Positions 22,138-32,807 of a DNA stretch of 64,000 bases are shown piece after piece. The DNA is from Hydrogenophilales bacterium (GTDB lineage: Bacteria > Pseudomonadota > Gammaproteobacteria > Burkholderiales > Thiobacillaceae), in contig JADJCP010000002.1 in NCBI GenBank assembly GCA_016703155.1, positions 248,001 through 312,000 on the forward strand. Direction: 5' to 3'. Positions within the stretch are counted from its first letter, which is position 1, and each line of letters starts with the position of its first letter. The notes beneath the pieces are model-generated. The model worked only from the letters and a program-made list of their open reading frames with translations. It searched no databases and was not told where the DNA came from. A program made the position numbers and the translations under genes.

Positions 22138-22449
22138 ATGAGCACAAAACATCAGGAAGACTCGGTTATCGAATCGCGGAAGCAGGCGGCACCGCCGCCG
22201 GCCTTGTATCGCGTACTGCTGCTCAATGACGATTACACCCCCATGGAGTTCGTCATCCACGTTCTTGAGAATTTTTTTGCCATGAACCGCGAACGGGCCA
22301 CACTGGTCATGCTCAAAGTACATAATGAAGGCATCGGCTTGGCGGGCATCTACCCCAAGGACATCGCCGAAACCAAAGTGCGACAGGTCATCGAATTCGC
22401 TCGTGAGTATCAACATCCTTTGCAGTGCGTGATGGAGGAAAATCAATGA
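22138..22449 (+). CDS. clpS: ATP-dependent Clp protease adaptor ClpS
   Basis: 103 residues. ClpS delivers N-degron substrates to ClpAP. The N-terminal tail is disordered (MSTKHQEDSVIESRKQAAPP). The core has YRVLLLNDDYTPMEFVIHVL, with the Asn-Asp and His region that reads the N-terminal residue, and FAMNRERATLVMLKVHNEGI. Its stop overlaps the clpA ATG (ATGA). Upstream, CTTGAAA at 22061 resembles a heat-shock -35, but the matching -10 is poor. A small palindrome CCTTCA/TGAAGG lies at about 22080-22094. Confidence 0.95.
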   Translation: MSTKHQEDSVIESRKQAAPPPALYRVLLLNDDYTPMEFVIHVLENFFAMNRERATLVMLKVHNEGIGLAGIYPKDIAETKVRQVIEFAREYQHPLQCVMEENQ

Positions 22450-24718
22450 TTTCCCAGGAACTCGAAGTCAGCCTGCACATGGCCTTCATGGAGGCCCGCC
22501 AGAAGCGCCACGAATTCATCACCGTGGAACATCTTCTGCTTGCCATGCTGGACAACCCCAGCGCCGCCGATGTGCTGCGCGCCTGTGCCGTCGATATCGA
22601 CGACATGCGGCGCAAACTGGGCGAATTCATCGAGCACCATACGCCCGTCATGGGTGGTGTCGACGAGGTCGACACGCAACCTACCCTCGGCTTCCAGCGC
22701 GTCATCCAGCGCGCCATCCTGCACGTACAGTCATCGGGCAAGAAAGAAGTCACCGGCGCCAACGTCGTCGTCGCCCTGTTCGGCGAGAAAGACTCGCATG
22801 CCCTGCATTTTTGACCCAGCACGGCATCACCCGTCTCGATGTGGTCAACTACATCTCGCATGGCATCGCCAAGGCACCACAAGCGCCCTTGCCCGATGAT
22901 AGCAAGCCGGAGAGCGCCGGCAACGCTCCGGAAGAGTCCGCCGAAGACAAGACCGCGTCAGCTCTGGACAATTACACCATCAACCTCAACGTCCAAGCCC
23001 TGGCCGGGCGCATCGATCCGCTGATCGGCCGCGACAAGGAACTGGAACGGGTCATCCAGACCCTGTGCCGGCGGCGCAAGAACAACCCACTGCTGGTCGG
23101 CGAAGCCGGCGTCGGCAAAACGGCCATCGCCGAAGGCCTGGCGCGGCGCATCGTCGAAAACAACATCCCCGAGATCCTCGCCAACGCCACGGTCTATGCC
23201 CTGGATATGGGTGCGCTGCTGGCCGGAACAAAATACCGGGGTGACTTCGAGGCGCGCCTCAAGGCGGTGCTGAAACAACTCACCGCGAACAATGACTGTA
23301 TCCTGTTCATCGACGAGATCCACACCCTGATCGGCGCCGGCGCGGCCTCGGGGGGCACCCTGGATGCCTCGAACCTGCTAAAGCCGGCCCTGTCGTCGGG
23401 TCTGTTGCGCTGCATCGGCGCGACGACATACAACGAATATCGAGGCGTCTTCGAAAAGGATCACGCCCTGTCGCGGCGCTTCCAGAAGATCGATGTCGTC
23501 GAGCCCAGTATCGAAGACACCATCGCCATTCTGCGCGGCCTGAAGTCGCGTTTCGAAAGCCACCACAACGTCAAGTACACCAACGCCGCCCTCACCACGG
23601 CGGCTGAGTTGTCGGCGCGCTACATCAACGACCGTCATTTGCCCGACAAAGCCATCGACGTCATCGACGAAGCCGGTGCGGCGCAGCGCATCCAGCCCAA
23701 GTCGAAACAGAAGAAGGTGATCTCCAACAAAGAGATCGAGGACATCGTCGCCAAGATCGCCCGTATCCCGCCGAAGAGCGTCGCCACCGACGAACGCAAC
23801 GCCCTGCTCAACCTCAGCCGTGACCTGAAGGCGGTGGTCTTCGGCCAGGACAAAGCCATCGAAGCACTGAGCACGGCGATCAAGACGGCGCGCTCCGGCC
23901 TCGGTAATCCACTCAAACCCATTGGTTCCTTCCTGTTCTCCGGCCCCACCGGCGTCGGCAAGACCGAAGTGGCGCGCCAGCTGGCCTATACCCTGGGCGT
24001 CGAGCTGATCCGCTTCGACATGTCCGAATACATGGAACGCCATGCCGTGTCACGGCTGATCGGCGCGCCGCCCGGCTATGTCGGCTTCGAGCAGGGGGGC
24101 CTGCTCACCGAGGCGATCACCAAGACTCCGTATGCCGTGCTGCTGCTCGACGAAATCGAAAAGGCTCATCCGGAGATCTTCAACATCCTGCTCCAGGTGA
24201 TGGATCACGGCACGCTCACCGACAACAACGGACGCAAGGCGGATTTTCGCAACGTGGTCATCGTCATGACCACCAATGCCGGTGCCGAGTCACTGAATCG
24301 CTCGGCCATGGGTTTCACCCAGACCAAGCAGTCCGGCGACGAAATGGCCGACATCAAGCGCCTGTTCACCCCGGAATTCCGCAACCGCCTGGACGCCACC
24401 ATCTCCTTCGCGCCGCTCGACGCTGACATCATCCTGCGCGTCGTCGACAAATTCCTGCTGCAACTCGAAGACCAGCTCCAGACCAAGAAGGTGGAAGTGC
24501 ATTTCACCGATGCCCTGCGCCAGCACCTCGGCAAGAACGGTTTCGACCCGCAGATGGGCGCCCGGCCCATGGCGCGCCTGATCCAGGACACCATCCGCAA
24601 GGCTCTGGCGGACGAACTGCTGTTCGGGCGACTGGCCCACGGCGGCGAAGTGACGGTGGATGTCGACGATCAGGGGCAGATCCGCCTGATCTTCGACGAA
24701 GAGCTGGCGACCGCCTAG
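22446..24718 (+). CDS. clpA: ATP-dependent Clp protease ATP-binding subunit ClpA (one frameshift)
   Basis: ClpA is the double AAA+ unfoldase of ClpAP. ATG at 22446 overlaps clpS. The N-domain (MISQELEVSLHMAFMEARQK) runs to SHALHF near 22808, where one T is missing from a T-run. The next frame continues LTQHGITRLDVVNYISHGI. Walker A motifs are GEAGVGKTAIAEGLA (D1) and GPTGVGKTEVARQLA (D2). The D2 sensor and ClpP-loop region follow, ending DQGQIRLIFDEE. The repaired length of about 757 residues is normal. It is convergent with tatD, with overlapping 3' ends. Confidence 0.93.
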
Positions 24719-25485
24719 GCGGCGTCCTTGAACAGCCGGAAAAAATTCCGGCTGGTCGCCTCTGCAACCGTATCTAGCGGTACACCCCTGAGGCCGGCGA
24801 TCTCCTCGGCGACATGACGTACATAGGCCGGCTCATTGCGTTTGCCGCGGTGAGGGACCGGCGCCAGGTAGGGCGAGTCGGTCTCGATCAGCATCCGATC
24901 CAGCGGCACCTGACGCGCCACCTCCTTGAGATCCTTGGCGCTCTTGAAGGTAACGATCCCGGAAAACGAGATATAGAAGCCCATATCCAGAGCCGCGCGG
25001 GCCACATCCCAGGACTCGGTGTAACAGTGCATGACGCCACCGGCCTGATCGGCACCCTCCTCGGCCATGACACGCAGGGTGTCCTCGGCGGCATTGCGGG
25101 TATGGATGATCAGCGGTTTGCCGGCTTGACGCGCGGCGCGGATGTGGACGCGGAAGCGTTCGCGCTGCCAATCCACGGCCTCGCGGGCCATGCGGTAGTA
25201 ATCCAGGCCCGTCTCGCCAATCGCCACCACCTTGAGCTGACCGGCACGTTCGACCAAGTCGGCGACCTCGGGCTCGCGCGCGTCCTCGTGGTCAGGATGC
25301 ACCCCGACCGAGGCGAATAGATTGGCATGGCGTTGCGCCAATTCCAGGATTCTGCCCTGGTTTTCCAAATTCACGGAGACGCACAAGGCATGGCTGACGT
25401 GATTGGCCTGCATATTGGCAAGCAACGGTTCGACACCCTCGGTGAAATCGGGGAAATCGATATGACAGTGGGAATCGATGAACAT
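24715..25485 (-). CDS. TatD-family metal-dependent hydrolase (YcfH-like DNase)
   Basis: 256 residues. The TatD metal ligands are present: FIDSHCHIDFPDF (HxH), VAIGETGLDYYR (Glu), KPLIIHTRNAAEDTL (His), GGVMHCYTES (His) and LIETDSPYLAPVPHRGKRN (Asp). Members are 3'-5' exonucleases or D-aminoacyl-tRNA-like hydrolases; which activity applies here is unknown. It is the last gene of the long minus-strand fab operon and follows the pilZ gene by about 77 bases, the same neighbourhood as YcfH in gammaproteobacteria. Confidence 0.9.
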   Translation of the reverse strand: MFIDSHCHIDFPDFTEGVEPLLANMQANHVSHALCVSVNLENQGRILELAQRHANLFASVGVHPDHEDAREPEVADLVERAGQLKVVAIGETGLDYYRMAREAVDWQRERFRVHIRAARQAGKPLIIHTRNAAEDTLRVMAEEGADQAGGVMHCYTESWDVARAALDMGFYISFSGIVTFKSAKDLKEVARQVPLDRMLIETDSPYLAPVPHRGKRNEPAYVRHVAEEIAGLRGVPLDTVAEATSRNFFRLFKDAA

Positions 25486-25562
25486 TTGGCGTGAGGCGGC
25501 AAGTGCGAGGCAGATAGCGTGGTGAGTTCGCTTCAGGCCTTTTAACCTGATGCCTCAAGGAT

Positions 25563-25931
25563 TCAAAGGGTATGCGTCTGGCGTGTCGCCTTCATGGCGT
25601 TGCCGAGGATGGATTCGATCTTGCCGCGTACCGCATTGGCGGCATCGTTCTCATCGAACTGGACACCAATTCCCTGTTGGCGGTTGCCTTGGGCACCTGG
25701 CGGCGTAATCCAGACCACCTTGCCGGAGAGAGGAATCTTGCTCGGATCGTCCATCAGCGACAGCAGCATGTAGACCTGATCGCCCATCTGGTGAGCCCGG
25801 TTGGTCGGAACGAAGAGACCGCCGTTTTTCAGGAAAGGCATATACGCCGCATACAGCGCCGCCTTCTCCTTGATGCTGAGCGACAGCATGCCAGCACGGC
25901 TGGCGGCACTTCGTACGATGGGTTCATCCAT
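25563..25931 (-). CDS. PilZ-domain protein of the type IV pilus assembly type
   Basis: About 122 residues from ATG at 25931 (AAGGG site); a longer start at 25946 adds MQGPV. The sequence LSLSIKEKAALYAAYMPFLK, GGLFVPTNRAHQMGDQVYML and GKVVWITPPGAQGNRQQGIG matches the small PilZ proteins beside holB in proteobacteria. These are needed for type IV pili and usually lack the RxxxR c-di-GMP motif. I also see no RxxxR here. It overlaps the holB 3' end, so it is translated with the operon. Confidence 0.85.
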   Translation of the reverse strand: MDEPIVRSAASRAGMLSLSIKEKAALYAAYMPFLKNGGLFVPTNRAHQMGDQVYMLLSLMDDPSKIPLSGKVVWITPPGAQGNRQQGIGVQFDENDAANAVRGKIESILGNAMKATRQTHTL

Positions 25932-26931
25932 GACTGGCCCTTGCATTCTCCGCGCGGGTGACTTCCCCGTAGCGCAACAGCCACGATTCTAACAACAACT
26001 GGCCATTCAGCGGGTGCCGCAACCAACGACCGGACTGACGCAACTCCTGTTCCAGTCGCAGCAGTCCGGACAAGGAGGCTCCATCGGCCAAGCCACGCAT
26101 CACCTCGAATTGCTCGGGAAAATAGCGTGGATCGGCGAGATTGCGGATGCGTATCAGATCATGTGCCCAGCGCGTCAGCCAACCCCAAGCCTCCTCCAGA
26201 CGACTCTGGAACTCCTGCCCGAGACTCGACAGTTCGGCTGCCGATGGGTGGGCCAGCACCTCGACAAAGCGCTCGCGCCGAGCCAAGCGCTCGGCATCGG
26301 CGTATTCCAGTGCCACCAGGGGCGCACCACCCGCCTCACGCAACAGAGACTCGGGTTCGGCCTGCCCCTGAAGCCGCAGCCAGTCGACGGCGCTCTGCCA
26401 TTCCGGCAAGGCCACGGCCACCTTGCGGCAGCGCGACAACACGGTCGGCAGCAAGCGTCTGGGCTGATGCGACACCAGCATCAGGAGGACATTCGCTGGC
26501 GGCTCTTCGAGGGTTTTCAGCAAGGCATTCGCGGCGGCGATGTTCATCGCCTCGGCGGGATGCACCACAACGACCCGCCAGCCACCCTGGTGCGCCGCCA
26601 AGGCCAGGAACTCGCCCAGCGCACGGATCTCGGCGATGGCGATATGACGCCCGCCTTTCTTCGCGGGGGTCTCGTCGTCCTCGTTCTTTTCGGCCGGCTC
26701 GATCAGCTTGTAGTCGGGATGGCTGCCCTGCTCAAACCAATGGCAGGACTTGCATTGTCCGCAGGCACCCTCGGCGGTCGGCGACTCGCACAACAGGGAT
26801 TTCGCCAAGGTTTCGGCAAAGATCTTCTTGCCGACGCCCAAGGGACCATGCAGCAGCAAGGCATGCGGCAGGTGCGCCCGGTCGGCGTCAAGGCCGCGCC
26901 ATAGGGACAGATTCCACGGGTGCGGGGTCAT
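25924..26931 (-). CDS. holB: DNA polymerase III delta-prime subunit
   Basis: 335 residues. HolB is part of the clamp loader. The modified Walker region LLHGPLGVGKKIFAETLAKS and the zinc-binding cysteines CGQCKSCHWFEQGSHPDY are visible. The conserved SRC-type region VLSRCRKVAVALPEWQS and EEPPANVLLMLVSHQPRRLL follow. It overlaps tmk by 4 bases and pilZ by 8, matching the tmk-holB-pilZ-tatD order known from other proteobacteria. Confidence 0.93.
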   Translation of the reverse strand: MTPHPWNLSLWRGLDADRAHLPHALLLHGPLGVGKKIFAETLAKSLLCESPTAEGACGQCKSCHWFEQGSHPDYKLIEPAEKNEDDETPAKKGGRHIAIAEIRALGEFLALAAHQGGWRVVVVHPAEAMNIAAANALLKTLEEPPANVLLMLVSHQPRRLLPTVLSRCRKVAVALPEWQSAVDWLRLQGQAEPESLLREAGGAPLVALEYADAERLARRERFVEVLAHPSAAELSSLGQEFQSRLEEAWGWLTRWAHDLIRIRNLADPRYFPEQFEVMRGLADGASLSGLLRLEQELRQSGRWLRHPLNGQLLLESWLLRYGEVTRAENARASHG

Positions 26932-27536
26932 GGCTGGCCTATGACGCCCAGCAATATTTCGCGCACCTCCGGCAAGCTGCCGCTACCGTCGATGACCTGG
27001 ATACGTTCTGGATAACGTCGCGCCCGGTCGAGATAGGCCGCGCGCACGCGCGCATGAAAGTCGACCTTTTCCTGCTCGAAACGGTCGGGGGCGCGGGCAT
27101 GGGCCAGACGTGCCTGGGCAATCTCGCCGGGCACGTCGAACAGAAGGGTAAGATCGGGTTGCAGATCGCCATGCACCCAGGCCTCGAGTTCACCAAGCTT
27201 CGCCGGGTCCAGGCCACGGCCGCCGCACTGATAGGCGAAACTGGCATCCGTGAAGCGGTCGGAGATGATGACATCGCCACGCGCCAATACCGGGCGAATA
27301 ACCCGTTCAATGTGTTCGCGCCGGGCGGCAAACATGATCAGCGCCTCGGTCTCCGCATGCATCGCATCGTGCAGGACGATCTCACGCAATTTTTCACCCA
27401 GCGGCGTACCGCCGGGTTCCCGGGTGACCGTGACACGTCGACCGAGCTTACGGAAATGATCGGCAAGCCACTCGACATGGCTGCTCTTGCCAGCGCCGTC
27501 GACGCCCTCCAGGGTAATGAACAGACCCGTCATCAT
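26928..27536 (-). CDS. tmk: Thymidylate kinase
   Basis: 202 residues. Tmk phosphorylates dTMP to dTDP. The P-loop is GLFITLEGVDGAGKSSHVEW, the DR motif is VTREPGGTPLGEKLRE, and the LID region follows DRFTDASFAYQCGGRGL. Length is typical. It overlaps mltG and holB by 4 bases on each side, so it is part of a coupled run. Confidence 0.95.
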   Translation of the reverse strand: MMTGLFITLEGVDGAGKSSHVEWLADHFRKLGRRVTVTREPGGTPLGEKLREIVLHDAMHAETEALIMFAARREHIERVIRPVLARGDVIISDRFTDASFAYQCGGRGLDPAKLGELEAWVHGDLQPDLTLLFDVPGEIAQARLAHARAPDRFEQEKVDFHARVRAAYLDRARRYPERIQVIDGSGSLPEVREILLGVIGQP

Positions 27537-28515
27537 CCGCCTCGTTGATACCGATTGACCGCCCGGTTATGGGCGTCAAGGTTGTCTGAAAAGTGATGCC
27601 GACCGCCGCCCTTGGCCACGAAATACAGCATCTCGCTCGCTTCCGGGTGCATGGCCGCTTCAAGCGCAGCGCCGCCCGGCAGAGCAATCGGCCCTGGCGG
27701 CAATCCGGCGCGGGTATAAGTATTGTACCGGGTATCCCGGAGCAGGTCGTCCTTGCGCAGGTTGCCATCGTAATCTTCACCCAGGCCATAAATGACGGTG
27801 GGATCGGTTTGCAGGCGCATGCCCAACCTGAGCCGGTTGACGAATACCGAGGCAATCAAGGGTCGCTCGTCTGGGGTACCGGTCTCTTTCTCGACAATGG
27901 AGGCCAGTGTCAGCGCCTCATCGGGCGTACCCAAGGGCAAATCCGGCGAACGCGACGCCCAAGCGGTTTCGAGCTTCTGATTCATCAAGGCGTGCGCCCG
28001 CCGGTAGATATCGAGATCGCTCGATCCCCGGTCAAAATAGTACGTATCCGGGTAAAACCGGCCCTCGAAGGCGCCATTTTCGGCGCCCAGCGCCGCCATC
28101 AATTGGCGTCCGTCCATGCCTTGGCCGTCATGGCGCAAACCCGGGTGGGCGTCCAAGGCAGCGCGCATCTGAGCAAAAGTCCAGCCCTCGACGATGGTGA
28201 CCTTGTCCAGCGACACCACACCTTGGGTCATCTTGCGCAGCAAACCATAATGGGTTTTGGCATCGCCTACCTGGTAACTTCCCGCCTTGATCCTTCCGGC
28301 CATATCGAAGATCCGGCCCAGGGCGGTGAAACTCCAGGCATGTTCGATCACCTGGGCGCGCGCCAGCTGTCGGGCCACCCCGAGAGCGATTCGCCGGATT
28401 CGATGACGAAACCCGTCTGGGCCGGGGACGGTAGGCTGGACATACCGTAGTAGACCAGCCAGCCAGCTACTGCGAGACCGCCCACCAGAACCAGCCGAAG
28501 AATGGTTTTAAGCAT
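27533..28515 (-). CDS. mltG: Endolytic murein transglycosylase MltG (frameshift near the 5' end)
   Basis: MltG cleaves nascent peptidoglycan glycan strands at the inner membrane. ATG at 28515 gives a membrane anchor (MLKTILRLVLVGGLAVAGWL) and then FVIESGESLSG. Near 28380 one G is missing from a G-run, and the next frame continues VARQLARAQVIEHAWSF. The catalytic region has LTLASIVEKETGTPDERPLI (Glu) and LQTDPTVIYGLG. The end PEASEMLYFVAKGGGRHHFS is the YceG signature. About 327 residues after repair. It overlaps pabC and tmk. Confidence 0.9.
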
Positions 28516-29317
28516 GCAGCCGCTCCAGCAGGTGTGGAAACAGCACCGGTGATTCCCAGACCCTCGCTTCCAAACGGGCGACGCGCCAGAGTCCGATCAG
28601 ACTGTTGCAAAGCAGGATTTCGTCGGCATCCAGAACATCGGCCAGGGTCAGGTCATCGACTTCGTCCGACGGAATACCCGATTTTCTGGAGATTTCGAGT
28701 AGCCGCGCGCGCGTCACCCCCGCCACACCGCAGAGCAGCAGGCTCGGAGTCGCCATGGCGCCGCCCTTGACCAGAAATACATTGCTTTTGGTACCGGATA
28801 CCAGATGCCCGCTCTGGTCAAAAAGCAGGCCTTCGTGGATCGCCGGATCATGCCATTCACTCTGGGCCAGAACATTTTCAAGACGGTTCAGGTGCTTGAT
28901 GCCGGCGAGTGCCGGTTGGTGTCCCAAGCGCAAATTGCACAGACGCACCTGGACATCCTGGGCGGGCACCCCGGATGTCGGGGCCTCCGTTACCGTAACA
29001 ATGCGGGTTGCCTCGGGCCAGCGCTCGGCACGATACCCCCGTGCGCCACAGCCACGGGTGACGATCAGCTTGACGATGGCCTCGCGGGAAGAGCCCGCGC
29101 AGCGGCGCAGATCGGTCAGCCAGATATCCGGGTCGAAAACAGGTAAATCAAGCCGGATGCAGTCTTGGTTGAGCTTGTGCAGATGCTCGCGCCACCATAC
29201 AGGTTCGCCAGCACGCAAACGCAGGGTGCGAAAAACACCATCGCCATACAGCAGGCCACGGTCCAGAATGGATACGGCCTCTGTCTCCTGACTATTGACC
29301 AGGATGCGGGGATTCAT
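28508..29317 (-). CDS. pabC: Aminodeoxychorismate lyase
   Basis: 269 residues of PLP fold type IV. PabC releases pyruvate from aminodeoxychorismate to give p-aminobenzoate for folate. The family start (SILDRGLLYGDGVFRTLRLR), the PLP Lys region GIKHLNRLENVLAQSEW and the C-terminal NSLIGLWRVARLEARVWESP are present. Its place between fabF and mltG is the classical order. The 69-base gap to fabF may carry an internal promoter. Confidence 0.92.
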   Translation of the reverse strand: MNPRILVNSQETEAVSILDRGLLYGDGVFRTLRLRAGEPVWWREHLHKLNQDCIRLDLPVFDPDIWLTDLRRCAGSSREAIVKLIVTRGCGARGYRAERWPEATRIVTVTEAPTSGVPAQDVQVRLCNLRLGHQPALAGIKHLNRLENVLAQSEWHDPAIHEGLLFDQSGHLVSGTKSNVFLVKGGAMATPSLLLCGVAGVTRARLLEISRKSGIPSDEVDDLTLADVLDADEILLCNSLIGLWRVARLEARVWESPVLFPHLLERLHA

Positions 29318-29386
29318 GGCATGCCGGTTTGGGGAATAGCCTCAGCTATGATGACCGACCGGACCAGCTGGCCCGGTCCGCGTCGA

Positions 29387-30624
29387 TCAGATCTTCTTGA
29401 AGATGAGGGTACTGTTGGTGCCGCCAAAGCCGAAGGAATTCGACATCGCCACATCGATCCTGGCCGCGCGCGCGACGTTGGGCACATAGTCCAGATCGCA
29501 ACCCTCGCCCGGCTCCACCAGGTTGATGGTCGGCGCCACAGTCTGACGCGCGACGGTCAGGGCGCTGAACACCGCCTCAATGCCACCGGCCGCACCCAGG
29601 AGATGGCCCGTCATGGATTTTGACGAGCTGACCATGACCTTGTAGGCATGCTCGCCAAGCGCACGCTTGACCGCCTTGGTTTCAGCCAAGTCACCAAGCG
29701 GCGTCGAGGTGCCATGGGCGTTGATGTAGTCAATCTGGTCCGGATTCAGCCCGGCGTTTTTCATCGCCATGGTCATGCAGCGCGCCGCGCCCGAGCCATC
29801 TTCCGTCGGCGCGGTCATGTGGTAGGCATCCGCACCCTTGCCATAGCCGACCAGTTCGCAGTAGATGCGCGCGCCGCGTGCCTTGGCGTGCTCATATTCT
29901 TCGAGGACCAGGACGCCGGCGCCCTCGCCCAGCACGAAGCCATCCCGATCCTTGTCCCAGGGCCGACTCGCGGCGGCGGGGTCGTCGTTACGCGTGGACA
30001 GGGCGCGCGCGGCGGCAAAACCGCCCACCGCCAACGGGCTGACCGTGGCTTCGGCACCGCCGGCGATCATGACGTCGGCATCGCCGTACTCGATCATGCG
30101 CGCCGACTCGCCGATGGCATGGGTGCCCGTGCTGCAGGCCGTGACCACGGCCAGGTTCGGACCTTGCAGTCCATACATGATCGACAGGTTGCCGGAGATC
30201 ATGTTGATGATCGACCCCGGAATGAAGAACGGTGAAATCTTGCGCGGACCGTCGGCGGTATAGACGGTGTGGGTCTCTTCGATCAGCGGCAGGCCGCCGA
30301 TGCCGGAACCGATATTGACGCCGACGCGCTCCCGGTTGGCATCCGTGACCTCGATACCACTATCCTTGAACGCGTCGATTCCGGCGGCCATGCCGTAATG
30401 GATAAAGGTATCCATGCGGCGCGCTTCTTTCGCCGTGATGTACTGCGTAACATCGAAATCGTGCACTTCACCGGCGATGCGCGCGGCCATGGCCGAAGCA
30501 TCGAAACGGGTGATCGCACCGATGCCGCTACGCCCAGCCGTCAGGTTGCCCCAGGCGGTTTCGACGCTATTGCCCACGGGCGGATGATCCCCAGGCCCGT
30601 GACAACGACTCTACGCTTGGACAA
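29387..30624 (-). CDS. fabF: 3-oxoacyl-ACP synthase II (frameshift at the 5' end)
   Basis: FabF elongates acyl-ACP in fatty-acid synthesis. A TTG start at 30624 behind a GGAG site gives LSKRRVVVTGLGIISP-like sequence. One base is missing near 30584 (CCGTGGGC), after which GNSVETAWGNLTAGRSGI follows. The active-site Cys is in LAVVTACSTGTHAIGESARM. The two His are in NAHGTSTPLGDLAE and SMTGHLLGAAGGIE. About 412 residues after repair. An essential gene broken by one base argues for a sequencing error. Confidence 0.92.
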
Positions 30625-30651
30625 AGCGTGCTCCTGAAACGAAGAAGGAAA

Positions 30652-30891
30652 TCAGGCCTTCAGGTTGGCGTTGACGTAATCGACGGCCTGCTTGACGGTG
30701 GTGATCTTCTCGGCCTCTTCATCGGGAATCTCGCATTCGAATTCCTCTTCCAGGGCCATCACCAGTTCCACCGTGTCCAGGGAATCGGCGCCGAGATCGT
30801 CCACGAAGGACGAATCGATCTTGACGTCGGCTTCATTGACGCCAAGCTGTTCGGAAACGATTTTCTTGACACGCTGTTCGATATCGCTCAT
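30652..30891 (-). CDS. acpP: Acyl carrier protein
   Basis: 79 residues from ATG at 30891 (MSDIEQRVKKIVSEQL). The phosphopantetheine attachment Ser is in FVDDLGADSLDTVELVMALE. The strongly acidic helix II (EEEFECEIPDEEAEKI) is typical. It carries growing acyl chains for FabD, FabH, FabG and FabF, all encoded alongside. Confidence 0.97.
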   Translation of the reverse strand: MSDIEQRVKKIVSEQLGVNEADVKIDSSFVDDLGADSLDTVELVMALEEEFECEIPDEEAEKITTVKQAVDYVNANLKA

Positions 30892-31028
30892 TGCAAATAC
30901 TCCCAAAGGGTGAAAAAGAAGTTTCGGCGGCGCCCTGAACGGGAAGTCGAAACCTTTACCGCCGAACCATAAAGCGGGGGCATTCTAGCAAAATCCCCAC
31001 GCCGCGAAAATCAGTACCTTGCCCGGAG

Positions 31029-31765
31029 TCAATCCATATACATGCCACCGTTGACGTGCAGTGTCGTCCGGTGGAGATAGCCGGCGGCATCCGAGGCCAG
31101 AAACGCAGTCGCCTGGGCGATATCTTCGACCGAACCGAGGCGGCCCAGGGGATATGCTGCATCAGCGCCTGACGCTGCGCCTCGGGCAGGGCGCGGGTCA
31201 TATCCGTGTCGATAAATCCCGGCGCCACGCAGTTGACGGTGATATTGCGGCTACCGACCTCACGCGCCAGCGATTTCGAGAAGCCGATCATGCCTGCCTT
31301 CGCCGCACCGTAATTGGTCTGGCCGGCGTTACCCATCACTCCGACCACCGAAGCGATGCTGACGATACGGCCATGGCGTGCCTTCATCATCGGTCGCAGC
31401 ACGGCTCGGGAGAGGCGGAACACCGAGGAGAGATTGGTGGCGATGCTGTCGTCCCATTCCTCGTCCTTCATACGCATCAGCAGGTTGTCGCGGGTAATCC
31501 CAGCGTTGTTGACGAGAATGTCGATGCGCCCGTACTTCGTCAGGATGACCTCGACCAGACCCTCGACCTGAGTCGGATCGGTGACGTTGAGGGGCAAACC
31601 TTCGCCTTTCAGCCCGGCTTTGCTCAGTTCATCGCCGATCGCCACCGCACCAGACTCACTCGTGGCGGTGCCGACGACGACCGCGCCGCGCCGCGCCAGT
31701 TCATGCAGGATCGCCCTGCCGATGCCGCGGCTGGCACCGGTAACCAATGCAATTCTTCCATCCAT
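31029..31765 (-). CDS. fabG: 3-oxoacyl-ACP reductase FabG (frameshift near 3' end)
   Basis: Short-chain dehydrogenase. ATG at 31765 follows a GGAG site. The NADP site is ALVTGASRGIGRAILHEL, with NNAG in DILVNNAGITRDNLLMRM and the catalytic Ser...Tyr-x3-Lys in GQTNYGAAKAGMIGFSKSLA. Near 31152 one C is missing from a C-run. The next frame gives LGRLGSVEDIAQATAFLASD and the C-terminus TLHVNGGMYMD. About 245 residues after repair. Essential and otherwise perfect, so the break is probably an error. Confidence 0.93.
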
Positions 31766-31843
31766 ATTCAATTCTCCATAAGGCCTAACCTGAACCCGCC
31801 CAACAAGTTACGTGACACAAGGCGTGACAAGCACGCACTTCAG

Positions 31844-32773
31844 TCACGAAGTCTTGTCGCGCGTTTCCATTATCGTTGCGGTGTCCACCAAGGCCCAAGT
31901 CGGCACGCCATCGAGTATCCGCTTGTTGAGTCCCGCAAGAATCTTGCCCGGACCGCATTCAGCGATCAGTTCGACGCCCTGTTTCTGGAAGGCTTGCATC
32001 GATTCCACCCAACGCACCGGGCTGTGCAGCTGCCGTGCAAGGGCATCCTTGATCGCCTCGGGATCATTATGGACAGCGACATCGGCATTGTGGATCACCG
32101 GAACCGCCGGAACCGACACCGCCATGGCCGCCATCGCCGCACGCAATTTCTCGGCGGCCGGCAACATCAGGGCGCAATGCGAGGGCACCGACACCGGCAG
32201 CGGCAAGGCGCGCTTGGCGCCTTTTTCCTTGGCAAGGACGCAGCCCCGGTTGACTGCCGCCGTATTCCCGGCAATGACGACCTGGCCCGGCGAATTGAAG
32301 TTGACCGCCTCCAGAACTTCACCCTGGGCAGCCTCGCTGCACACCGCACGGATTGCCGCATCGTCCAGCCCGAGTACGGCAGCCATGGCACCCACACCTT
32401 CGGGCACCGCCGATTGCATCGCCTCGGCGCGCAAACGCACGAGTTTCAGGGCATCGCTGAAAGCCAGCGCCCCGGCACAGGTCAAGGCGGAATATTCACC
32501 CAGGCTATGGCCGGCCATCAGCGACGGTACAGCACCGCCCTGAGCGCACCACAGGCGGTATACGGCGACCCCGGCGGTGAGCATCGCAGGCTGGGTATTG
32601 ATGGTCTGGTTCAGCGCCTCGGCGGATCCGTTGGCCACCATGTCCCACAAATCAAACCCCAGGACGCCCGAAGCCTCATCAAAGGTATCGCGAATCACTG
32701 CATTATCGCCGTAGGCGGCCATCATGCCGACTGATTGCGAACCTTGGCCGGGGAATACGAATGCGAAATTCAT
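31844..32773 (-). CDS. fabD: Malonyl-CoA:ACP transacylase
   Basis: 309 residues. FabD loads malonate onto AcpP. The N-terminal FAFVFPGQGSQSVGMMAAYG and the nucleophile elbow SLMAGHSLGEYSALTCAGAL (Ser) are present, and the catalytic His is in VSVPSHCALMLPAAEKL. Length is typical. It is separated from fabH by the truncated glycosyltransferase gene, which is not part of the usual order. Confidence 0.96.
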   Translation of the reverse strand: MNFAFVFPGQGSQSVGMMAAYGDNAVIRDTFDEASGVLGFDLWDMVANGSAEALNQTINTQPAMLTAGVAVYRLWCAQGGAVPSLMAGHSLGEYSALTCAGALAFSDALKLVRLRAEAMQSAVPEGVGAMAAVLGLDDAAIRAVCSEAAQGEVLEAVNFNSPGQVVIAGNTAAVNRGCVLAKEKGAKRALPLPVSVPSHCALMLPAAEKLRAAMAAMAVSVPAVPVIHNADVAVHNDPEAIKDALARQLHSPVRWVESMQAFQKQGVELIAECGPGKILAGLNKRILDGVPTWALVDTATIMETRDKTS

Positions 32774-32807
32774 GAAGATTCCGTTATGTTATCGAAAAAT
32801 AAGCGCA